A stretch of 64,000 nucleotides of DNA from Streptomyces griseoviridis (lineage in GTDB: Bacteria > Actinomycetota > Actinomycetes > Streptomycetales > Streptomycetaceae). The stretch covers positions 2,508,001-2,572,000 of the forward strand of contig NZ_CP029078.1 in the NCBI RefSeq assembly GCF_005222485.1. The letters run 5' to 3'. The stretch's first letter is position 1. Each line of letters begins with the position of its first letter. Position numbers and translations under genes: made by a program. A model generated the notes under the pieces. That model was not told the origin of the DNA and did not search any database. It was given only the letters and a program-made list of their open reading frames with translations. Positions 55,719-64,000 of the stretch are shown in pieces.

Positions 55719-56162
55719 TCACTTCTCCCCCGACTCCACGCGGGTCTTCAGCCCGGCCAGCGCGCGGTCGATGATGACCTTCTCGGCCTTGCGCTTGATC
55801 ATGCCGAGCATGGGGATCTTGACGTCGACGGTCAGCCGGTAGGTGACCTCGGTGGCGTCGGCGCCGACCGGCTTCAGGAGGTAGGAGCCGTCGAGCGAGC
55901 GCAGCATCTGGGACTTGACGAGGGTCCAGGAGACCTCGTGGTCGCCGGTCCAGGTGTAGCCGAGGGTCTGGTCGTCCTTGATCGCGCCGGCGTCCATGAC
56001 GAGGCGGACCTGCTCGGCGCGGCCCCGGTCGTCGGTCGCGAGGATCTCGGCCTCCTTGACCTCGCCGGTCCAGTCCGGGTAGCGGGCGAAGTCGGCGATC
56101 ACCGCCATGACGTCGGCCGGCGCCGCCTCGATCGTGATGCTCGAACTGGTGTGTTCCGCCAT
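55719..56162 (-). CDS. SRPBCC-family lipid-binding-fold protein
   Basis: 147 residues from the ATG at 56162 (GGAGGAG before). START/SRPBCC pattern: SSSITIEAAPADVMAVIADFARYPDWTGEVKEAEI, and SYLLKPVGADATEVTYRLTVDVKIPMLGMI. Members bind hydrophobic ligands or act as polyketide cyclase-like folds; ligand unknown here. Frame is open further upstream but without similarity. Confidence 0.88.
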   Translation of the reverse strand: MAEHTSSSITIEAAPADVMAVIADFARYPDWTGEVKEAEILATDDRGRAEQVRLVMDAGAIKDDQTLGYTWTGDHEVSWTLVKSQMLRSLDGSYLLKPVGADATEVTYRLTVDVKIPMLGMIKRKAEKVIIDRALAGLKTRVESGEK

Positions 56163-56275
56163 CGCCGTGGCTCCTCCGGATACGTGCCGGTAGACAGGTC
56201 GTCGTGCGCACGAGTGTGCAGCGTGAAGGCTACCGCGCACGGGAGTGGCCGCCGTCACCCCCCACCTGCGTCAGG

Positions 56276-57073
56276 TCACCATTCGAGGGCCCAGGGACGG
56301 CCGGTCGAGGCGAAGTGTCCGACGTTGACGCACTCGGTCGCGCCGATCCGCATCCGGCGGGCCAGCGGCTGGTGGACGTGGCCGAAGAGGGAGTAGCGGG
56401 GGCGGGTGCGGCGGATGGCGTCCAGCAGGGCGCGGCTGCCGCGTTCGAAGCGGCGGGCGACGGTGTCGTAGACCAGTTCGGGCACCTCGGGCGGGATGTG
56501 GGTGCACAGCACGTCGACCTCGCCGACGGCCTCGATCTTCGCCGCGTACTCCTCGTCGCTGATCTCGTACGGGGTGTGCATGGGGGTGCGCAGGCCGCCG
56601 CCGACGAAGCCGAAGGTGCGGCCGCCGATCTCCACCCGCTGCCCGTCGAGGACGGTGGTGCCCCGGGCCGCGTACTCGGGCCACAGGGGCGGGACGTCGA
56701 CGTTGCCGTAGGTGGCGTACGTCGGGGTCGGGAAGGCGGCGAAGAGTTCGGCGTACTGCTTGCGCACGGCGCTCTCGATGGCGGCGGCCCGGCCGGTGCC
56801 GATGGAGCCCCAGAGGCGGGCGCCGAACGCGCGGGCCTCCTCGAAGCGGCGGGCGGTGCGCAGCTCGACGATGCGGTCCGCGTTCTCCTCGCCGAAGAGG
56901 TCGGGGAAGATGCCGCGCGAGTGGTCCGCGTAGTCGAGGAAGAGGACGAGGTCGCCGAGGCAGATCAGGGCGTCGGCGCCGTCGCCCGCTCTGGCCAGGT
57001 CACGGGCGTTGCCGTGCACGTCACTGACCACATGGACGCGTGTTCTGCCGCGAGCGGGCGGTGTGGGTGCCAT
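56276..57073 (-). CDS. Calcineurin-like metallophosphoesterase
   Basis: 265 residues from the ATG at 57073, eight bases after TACCCT, so probably leaderless. Metal-site motifs: VSDVHGNARDLA (DxH), LICLGDLVLFLDY (GD), TYGNVDVP (GN with Asp instead of the usual His), THIPPE and GHVHQPLA (GHxH). The family covers nucleases, nucleotidases and protein phosphatases. The frame extends another 86 codons upstream without conservation. Confidence 0.88.
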   Translation of the reverse strand: MAPTPPARGRTRVHVVSDVHGNARDLARAGDGADALICLGDLVLFLDYADHSRGIFPDLFGEENADRIVELRTARRFEEARAFGARLWGSIGTGRAAAIESAVRKQYAELFAAFPTPTYATYGNVDVPPLWPEYAARGTTVLDGQRVEIGGRTFGFVGGGLRTPMHTPYEISDEEYAAKIEAVGEVDVLCTHIPPEVPELVYDTVARRFERGSRALLDAIRRTRPRYSLFGHVHQPLARRMRIGATECVNVGHFASTGRPWALEW

Positions 57074-57369
57074 GGCGATCAAGGGTAGGCGGGCGGGGCG
57101 GGCGTGAACAGTGCCGACCGGAGCCGCTGTTACTGGCCAGTCAGTTAGCGGGTGGACTACCGTACGCGCAGGAACACCCATGGGTGTGATGCGGCGAACA
57201 TCTCGCCGGGACCCCCTGTCGGAGGAGCCATACCGGCGGGTAACGTCCGGGCGGTCCAGTCGTGCTCGGACTCTCGACAGCGAGATCCCCGAGCACCTGC
57301 CCGAGCCTTGGACCGCACCGTCGCATCGCACAACGTCGTGGCGCCGGCGCCCTATGAGGAGCAGCAGTC
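57074..57369. other. Divergent gap with a perfect 10-base palindrome
   Basis: The 296-base gap between the phosphoesterase and the acyl-CoA ligase holds no gene. It contains ACTGGCCAGT (57132-57141), a perfect 10-base palindrome, just upstream of TTAGCG and GACTAC. It could be an operator for a fatty acid regulator controlling the ligase, but this is conjecture. Confidence 0.45.
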
Positions 57370-59166
57370 TTGCGCGAGTTCAGCCTTCCGGCTCTGTACG
57401 AGGTCCCGGCGGACGGCAACCTGACCGACATCGTCCGCAGAAACGCCGCGCAGCACCCCGAGGTCGCCGTCATCGCCCGCAGAGCCGGCGGGAGCTGGCA
57501 GGACGTGACGGCGACGGCCTTCCTCGCCGAGGTGGTGACCGCCGCCAAGGGCCTCATCGCCTCAGGTGTGCAGCCGGGCGACCGGGTCGGCCTGATGTCG
57601 CGCACCCGCTACGAGTGGACGCTGCTCGACTTCGCGATCTGGAGCGCGGGCGCGGTCACCGTCCCGGTGTACGAGACCAGCTCGCCCGAGCAGGTGGAGT
57701 GGATCCTCTCCGACTCGGGCGCGACGGCCTGTGTGGTGGAGCTGGACTCCCACACGGCGACCGTCGAGTCGGTGCGCGAGCGGCTGCCCGCGCTCAAGCA
57801 CCTGTGGCAGATCGAGGGCGGTGGCATCGAGGAGCTCGGCCGGCTCGGGCAGGACGTCTCGGACGCCACCGTCGAGGAGCGCGGCTCGCTCGCCAAGGCC
57901 GACGACCCGGCGACCATCGTGTACACGTCGGGCACCACCGGCAGGCCCAAGGGCTGTGTGCTGACCCACCGCAGCTTCTTCGCGGAGTGCGGCAACGTCG
58001 TGGAGCGGCTGCGGCCGCTGTTCCGCACCGGCGAGTGCTCGGTGCTGCTGTTCCTGCCGCTGGCGCACGTCTTCGGGCGGCTGGTGCAGATCGCGCCGAT
58101 GATGGCGCCGATCAAGCTGGGCTGCGTCCCGGACATCAAGCACCTCACGGACGAGCTGGCGTCGTTCAGACCGACACTGATCCTGGGCGTCCCGCGGGTC
58201 TTCGAGAAGGTCTACAACGCGGCGCGGGCCAAGGCGCAGGCGGACGGCAAGGGCAAGATCTTCGACCGGGCCGCCGACACCGCCATCGCGTACAGCAAGG
58301 CGCAGGACACGCCGTCGGGTCCCTCGCTCGGCCTGCGGATCAGGCACAAGGTGTTCGACAAGCTGGTCTACGGCAAGCTGCGCGCGGTGCTCGGCGGGCG
58401 CGGCGAGTACGCGATCTCCGGCGGCGCCCCGCTGGGCGAGCGGCTCGGCCACTTCTTCCGCGGGATCGGCTTCACAGTTCTTGAGGGCTACGGCCTCACC
58501 GAATCCTGCGCGGCGACGGCGTTCAACCCGTGGGACCGCACGAAGATCGGCACGGTCGGGCAGCCGCTGCCGGGCTCGGTGATCCGGATCGCGGACGACG
58601 GCGAGGTGCTGCTGCACGGCGAGCACCTGTTCAAGGAGTACTGGAACAACCCGGGGGCGACGGCGGAGGCGCTGACCGACGGCTGGTTCCACACCGGCGA
58701 CGTCGGCACCCTCGACGAGGACGGGTATCTGCGGATCACCGGCCGCAAGAAGGAGATCATCGTCACCGCGGGCGGCAAGAACGTCGCGCCCGCCGTGATC
58801 GAGGACCGGATCAGGGCGCACGCGCTGGTCGCGGAGTGCATGGTGGTCGGTGACGGGCGGCCGTTCGTGGGCGCGCTGGTCACCGTGGACGACGAGTTCC
58901 TCGGCCGGTGGGCGGTCGAGCACGGCAAGCCGGCGGATGCCACCGCGGCGTCGCTGCGTGACGACCCGGATCTGCTCGCGGAGATCCAGACGGCGGTCGA
59001 CGACGGCAACGCCGCGGTGTCGAAGGCGGAATCGGTGCGGAAGTTCCGCATTCTGCCCTCCCCGTTCACGGAGGAGTCGGGCCACCTGACGCCGTCCCTG
59101 AAGCTCAAGCGGAACGTGGTGGCGAAGGATTACGCGGCCGAGATCGAGGCCATCTACGCCAAGTGA
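57370..59166 (+). CDS. Long-chain fatty acid--CoA ligase (AMP-binding)
   Basis: 598 residues from a TTG at 57370, with GAGGAG eight bases before. Core motifs: ATP loop IVYTSGTTGRPKGCVLTH, LEGYGLTESCA, TGDVGTLDEDGYLRITGRKKEIIVTAGGKNVAP. It activates fatty acids to acyl-CoA via acyl-AMP. The length and motifs match FadD15-like actinobacterial ligases. It is convergent with choD with only 13 bases between stops and no terminator visible. Confidence 0.93.
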   Translation: MREFSLPALYEVPADGNLTDIVRRNAAQHPEVAVIARRAGGSWQDVTATAFLAEVVTAAKGLIASGVQPGDRVGLMSRTRYEWTLLDFAIWSAGAVTVPVYETSSPEQVEWILSDSGATACVVELDSHTATVESVRERLPALKHLWQIEGGGIEELGRLGQDVSDATVEERGSLAKADDPATIVYTSGTTGRPKGCVLTHRSFFAECGNVVERLRPLFRTGECSVLLFLPLAHVFGRLVQIAPMMAPIKLGCVPDIKHLTDELASFRPTLILGVPRVFEKVYNAARAKAQADGKGKIFDRAADTAIAYSKAQDTPSGPSLGLRIRHKVFDKLVYGKLRAVLGGRGEYAISGGAPLGERLGHFFRGIGFTVLEGYGLTESCAATAFNPWDRTKIGTVGQPLPGSVIRIADDGEVLLHGEHLFKEYWNNPGATAEALTDGWFHTGDVGTLDEDGYLRITGRKKEIIVTAGGKNVAPAVIEDRIRAHALVAECMVVGDGRPFVGALVTVDDEFLGRWAVEHGKPADATAASLRDDPDLLAEIQTAVDDGNAAVSKAESVRKFRILPSPFTEESGHLTPSLKLKRNVVAKDYAAEIEAIYAK

Positions 59167-59179
59167 CCTCCCGGCCCGC

Positions 59180-60835
<1,656 letters not shown>

Positions 60836-60849
60836 TTATCCGCTTCCGC

Positions 60850-61992
60850 CTAGAGCAGCGTCCTCAATGTCTGGGCCAACAAATCCCAGCGCCACTTCTC
60901 CTCGACCCACGCCCGGCCCCGCTCCCCCATCCGGCGCCGCAGCTCCGCGTCGCCGAGCAGGGCGACCACCCGCTCGGCGGTCTCCTCGGCGGAGCCGCCG
61001 CGCACCACCCAGCCGGTCTCGCCGTCGAGCACCGCGTCGGGGGCGCCGCCCGAGTCGCCGGCCACCACCGGCAGCCCGGTCGCCGACGCCTCCAGGTAGA
61101 CGATGCCGAGGCCCTCCACGTCAAGACCGCCGCGCCGGGTCCTGCACGGCATCGCGAAGACGTCGCCGGCGCCGTAGTGGGCGGGCAGCTGGGACCAGGG
61201 CACGGCGCCGGTGAAGCGGACCGAGCCGTCGACCCCGGTCTCCCGCGCCAGCCGCCGCAGCTCCTTCTCGTAGGGCCCGCCGCCGACGATCAGCAGCACC
61301 GCGTCCGGCTCGGCGGCCAGGATCCGCGGCATCGCCAGGATCAGCGTGTCCTGCCCCTTGCGCGGGACCAGCCGGGAGACGCACACCACGACCGGCCGGT
61401 CGGTGAGCCCGAGCGCGGCCCGCACGGCGTCGCCGCCCGAACCGGGGTGGAAGGTCTTCTCGTCGACACCCGGCGGCAGTTGGACCATCCGGCCGGCCGC
61501 CCGCGGGGTCAGCGCGGCGGCGATCCGCGACCGCGTGTACTCCCCGAGGTAGGTGATCGTGTCCGTCGACTCCCCGATCCGGCGCAGCAGTTGCCGTGAT
61601 CCGGGCAGTTGGGCCCAGCCCGCCTCGTGGCCGTGGGTGGTCGCCACCAGCCGCTCGGCCCCGGCCGCGCGCAGCGCGGGCGCCATCAGCCCGAGCGGCG
61701 CCGCCGCCCCGAACCAGACGGACGTGCAGCCGTGTTCACGCAGCAGCCCGACCGCGCGCCTGGTCGCGCCGGGCGTCGGCAGCAGCATCGTCGTACGGTC
61801 CCTGACGACGGTGAAGGGCTGTTCGGCGTCGAAGGCGGCGGTGGCCTCGACGCCCTCCCGGGTCCGCTTCCAGGTGGAGGCGTAGACCACGAGCCGCTCC
61901 GGGTCGAGGCGCAGCGCCATGTTGTGCAGGAACGCCTGGATGCCACCGGGGCGGGGCGGGAAGTCGTTCGTGACGATCAGGGTCTTGTGCAT
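60850..61992 (-). CDS. GT4 glycosyltransferase, PimB-prime type
   Basis: 380 residues. GT-B fold: N-terminal VTNDFPPRPGGIQAFL with the acceptor loop, VSRLVPRKGQDTLI, and the GT4 EX7E motif in EGLGIVYLEASATGLPVV. This matches mannosyltransferases that add the second mannose to phosphatidylinositol mannosides or similar lipids, using GDP-mannose. The ATG is eight bases after TAGGGT, probably leaderless. Separated by 120 bases from a divergent GT87 gene. Confidence 0.88.
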   Translation of the reverse strand: MHKTLIVTNDFPPRPGGIQAFLHNMALRLDPERLVVYASTWKRTREGVEATAAFDAEQPFTVVRDRTTMLLPTPGATRRAVGLLREHGCTSVWFGAAAPLGLMAPALRAAGAERLVATTHGHEAGWAQLPGSRQLLRRIGESTDTITYLGEYTRSRIAAALTPRAAGRMVQLPPGVDEKTFHPGSGGDAVRAALGLTDRPVVVCVSRLVPRKGQDTLILAMPRILAAEPDAVLLIVGGGPYEKELRRLARETGVDGSVRFTGAVPWSQLPAHYGAGDVFAMPCRTRRGGLDVEGLGIVYLEASATGLPVVAGDSGGAPDAVLDGETGWVVRGGSAEETAERVVALLGDAELRRRMGERGRAWVEEKWRWDLLAQTLRTLL

Positions 61993-62112
61993 CGCCGCCG
62001 ACCCTATCCAACGGCGGCCTGGCGGCCGGGCCTGGCACGTCGTGTGGCACGCTCGCAGTCGGGCGGGACATCATGTTCCCCTCAAGACGGGACGCGGACG
62101 GCAGGGGATCAC

Positions 62113-63342
62113 GTGAAGACGACGGCGCGGCCACCGGTGTGGCTGCTGGGGACCTGGGGTGCGACCCGCCTCCTGCTGCTGTTGTTCGTCTTCAAGGTGT
62201 GGGTCTTCCCGGGACCTGACGTCACCAGTGACGTCTCCGTCATCTACCAGGGCTGGTTCGAGGTGCTGCGCACCGGTTCCTTCCCGCTGGACGACGTGAC
62301 GTGGCAGTACCCGCCGGCCGCCGCCCTCGCGATCCTCTCCCCCGGCCTGCTGCCGTTCCTCGACTACGCGCACGCCTTCTTCGTGCTGGCCTTCGCCGCC
62401 GACCTGGCCGCCTTCGCGCTGCTCGGCTGGGCGGGCGGGCGCCCCGGCAGGTCCCCGCGCGGCGCCTGGGTGTGGGTGGTGGGCGTACCGCTGCTCGGCC
62501 CGACCGTCTACGCCCGCTACGACGTGATGGTCACCGCCGTCGCGGTCGCCGCGCTGCTCGCCGGGGCCCGGCACCCGCGAGTCATGGGCGCGCTGATCGG
62601 CCTCGGCGCGATGCTGAAGGTGTGGCCCGCGCTGCTGCTGGTCGGGGTGCGCCGGTGGACCGTGTGGCTGGCGGCGCTGGTGAGTGTCGCCGGGCTCGCC
62701 GCGCTGTTCGCGGTGTCGATGCCGGGCGCGTTCGCGTTCCTGACCTTCCAGCGCGACCGGGGCACCGAGGTGGAGTCGCTCGGCTCGCTGGTCTTCCACA
62801 TCGCCAGGCACCACGGCTGGGGCGGGCAGGTGCTGCTGAACTACGGCTCGGTGGAGTTCGTCGGCCCGTACGTGGGTCTGGTGAGCACGGCCGCCCTCTT
62901 CCTGACCGGCATGGCGTTCGGCTGGCTGCTGCTGTGGCGGCTCGCGGCGACCCGGTTCGACGGGCGCACGGCGGCGGACGCGGCGTTCGTGGCGGTGCTG
63001 CTGTTCACCGTGACCAGCCGGGTGATCAGCCCGCAGTACCTGGTGTGGCTGATCGGCCTCGCCGCGGTCTGCGTCTGCTTCCGGGGCAGCCGGATGGGGG
63101 TGCCCGCGGTGCTGGTCCTGGCGGCGAGCGGGGTGACGCTGCTGGAGTTCCCGATCTGGTTCTCGCACGTCGTGCAGAGCGACACCCTCGGCGTCAGCCT
63201 GCTGGTGGTGCGCAACGGCCTGCTGGTCCTCGCCACGCTCGTCGCGGCCCGCACCCTGTGGCGGGCGACGGCCCGCCGCGACACCCCGGCCCGGCTGCCC
63301 GGCCAGGCGACCCGCGACAGGGAGTCGTCCGTCCCGTCCTGA
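62113..63342 (+). CDS. GT87/DUF2029 membrane mannosyltransferase-like protein
   Basis: 409 residues from GTG at 62113 (AGGGGAT before). About ten membrane helices with the GT87 motif SVIYQGWFEVLRTGSFPLDDVTWQYPPAAAL near the start (the Asp in VTSD, the likely catalytic acid, precedes it) and VISPQYLVWLIGLAA in the second half. Such enzymes use polyprenyl phosphate sugars to add mannose or arabinose outside the membrane. The nearby PimB-like gene supports a role in phosphatidylinositol mannoside or related glycolipid assembly. Confidence 0.87.
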   Translation: MKTTARPPVWLLGTWGATRLLLLLFVFKVWVFPGPDVTSDVSVIYQGWFEVLRTGSFPLDDVTWQYPPAAALAILSPGLLPFLDYAHAFFVLAFAADLAAFALLGWAGGRPGRSPRGAWVWVVGVPLLGPTVYARYDVMVTAVAVAALLAGARHPRVMGALIGLGAMLKVWPALLLVGVRRWTVWLAALVSVAGLAALFAVSMPGAFAFLTFQRDRGTEVESLGSLVFHIARHHGWGGQVLLNYGSVEFVGPYVGLVSTAALFLTGMAFGWLLLWRLAATRFDGRTAADAAFVAVLLFTVTSRVISPQYLVWLIGLAAVCVCFRGSRMGVPAVLVLAASGVTLLEFPIWFSHVVQSDTLGVSLLVVRNGLLVLATLVAARTLWRATARRDTPARLPGQATRDRESSVPS

Positions 63343-63346
63343 ACGG

Positions 63347-64000
63347 TCAGCCGAACTGTTCGTCCAGGTAGTCGCGCCACCGCTCGGTGAATTCCTCCGG
63401 GGTGGTGCCGAGGGTCCGGCGCAGCGCGTCCGCCACCGAGCCCGACCGGCCGCGGTGGTCGCCCACCGCCCGGTAGAACCGGCCGAGCCGCTCCTCGCCC
63501 CACTCGTCCGCGATCATCCGGCAGGCCAGCCAGCCGCCCTCGTAGGCCCGCGCCAGCTCCGTCGCGTCCCGGCCGAACCCGAAGTCCTCGTCGGTCGGCA
63601 GCGCCTTCGGCAGGTCGCCCTCGGCCACCGCGCGCGCCAGCTCGGGCGCCGCCTGCCGCGGGGTGCGGCCGGTGCCGCGGTAGCCGACCCAGTCCGCGTA
63701 CCCCTCGGACAGCCAGAGCGGGGTGGCGGAGCTGGTGTGGGCGCGGCTGGCGACATGGGTCGTCTCATGGGTGAGGACGACCTGTCTGCCGAGGTCGCCG
63801 AGGACGGCGTACGCCTCCGGGTTGACGATGACGCGGTCGGCCGGCGCCTTCGCCGCGCCGCCCACCTCGCCGGTGGTGACGGCCGCGATGCCCCGGTAGG
63901 CGGAGGCGGGCGTGCCCAGGAGCCCCGCCATGCCCTTCAGCGTCCCGGGGACCAGCACCATGACGTGGGCGGCCCAGCCGCTCCCCCAGGCCGCGGAGAC
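63347..64000 (-). CDS. Peptidase MA-like zinc metalloprotease domain protein, C-terminal part (partial)
   Basis: The open frame runs from the right edge to 63347, 217 codons visible. The zinc motif HETTH is in VVLTHETTHVAS, with the downstream glutamate in WLSEGYADWVGY, matching the peptidase MA-like (gluzincin) family. The end contains GVADALRRTLGTTPEEFTERWRDYLDEQFG-like sequence typical for this group. The N-terminus, including any signal peptide or lipobox, is outside the window. The stop is four bases from that of the convergent GT87 gene. Confidence 0.85.
   Translation of the reverse strand, partial: VSAAWGSGWAAHVMVLVPGTLKGMAGLLGTPASAYRGIAAVTTGEVGGAAKAPADRVIVNPEAYAVLGDLGRQVVLTHETTHVASRAHTSSATPLWLSEGYADWVGYRGTGRTPRQAAPELARAVAEGDLPKALPTDEDFGFGRDATELARAYEGGWLACRMIADEWGEERLGRFYRAVGDHRGRSGSVADALRRTLGTTPEEFTERWRDYLDEQFG

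Noticed and set aside
57141..57169. Consensus -35/-10 for the acyl-CoA ligase
   Set aside because: TTAGCG and GACTAC could be read as promoter boxes but the match is weak and the leader would be about 200 bases.

Overview
This is a 64 kb stretch of a very GC-rich actinobacterial chromosome, almost certainly Streptomyces. The evidence is an FtsZ-SepF-SepG-DivIVA division set, an actinomycete dcw cluster without murC, wing-to-wing GC-rich codon use, many GTG and some TTG starts, GTGA/ATGA stop-start overlaps, leaderless genes with a TAnnnT box 6-8 bases before the start codon, and a gene order that matches the SCO2076-SCO2134 region of S. coelicolor as I remember it. No phage, insertion sequence, tRNA, rRNA or CRISPR array is visible; this is core chromosome with small accessory features.

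Layout. 1-213: 3' end of ileS, facing two strong hairpins. 377-18340 (minus strand): rsmH-ftsL-ftsI-murE-murF-mraY-murD-ftsW-murG-ftsQ, then ftsZ-pgeF-yggS, sepF, sepG and divIVA. These genes make and use lipid II for peptidoglycan, build the Z ring and direct polar growth. A consensus-type promoter lies about 210 bases upstream of rsmH. 18697-24358 (plus): a beta-carbonic anhydrase, then a coupled MoxR ATPase / DUF58 / transglutaminase operon. 24672-32101: small membrane proteins, a methyltransferase, a HEPN protein, a TetR regulator, DUF4126 and a FAD oxidoreductase, separated by repeat-rich gaps. 32158-38688: one-carbon and thiamine metabolism (metF, thiE, and a TPP riboswitch controlling thiOSG), interrupted by an Rv2175c-like DNA-binding protein and a ferredoxin-reductase-like flavoprotein. 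38766-42488: a PASTA Ser/Thr kinase, an endonuclease IV-like protein, and bacterioferritin with its ferredoxin under an iron box. 42646-46210: class II DAHP synthase divergent from a fused anthranilate synthase controlled by a Trp-codon leader peptide and attenuator. 46325-53886: phosphofructokinase, the MacRS-type two-component system, an acyltransferase, a hydrolase and glucokinase. 53942-64000: DUF5304, an ArsA-like ATPase, a SRPBCC protein, a phosphoesterase, an acyl-CoA ligase, a Tat-exported cholesterol oxidase, two glycosyltransferases and the C-terminal part of a metallopeptidase-like protein.

The most interesting signal is regulatory. Four genes between 27 and 39 kb (a HEPN protein with an RX4H motif, a FAD oxidoreductase, the Rv2175c-like DNA-binding protein and the PASTA kinase) carry upstream copies of the same promoter pattern, TGTCAGTG, eight bases, then a -10 box. 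This is the pattern known in actinobacteria as the RecA-NDp / PafBC DNA-damage promoter. Three of the four appear to give leaderless mRNAs. This suggests a local DNA-damage-responsive set that links a kinase with its likely DNA-binding substrate. Other points worth attention are the leaderless trp leader peptide, a 17-codon micro-ORF that bridges rsmH and ftsL by two GTGA overlaps, a CRP-like site inside the pfkA promoter, a phosphofructokinase with the pyrophosphate-type Asp104/Lys125 pair, an ArsA-like ATPase that has lost both Walker A lysines, and several unexplained short tandem repeats in gaps between genes.
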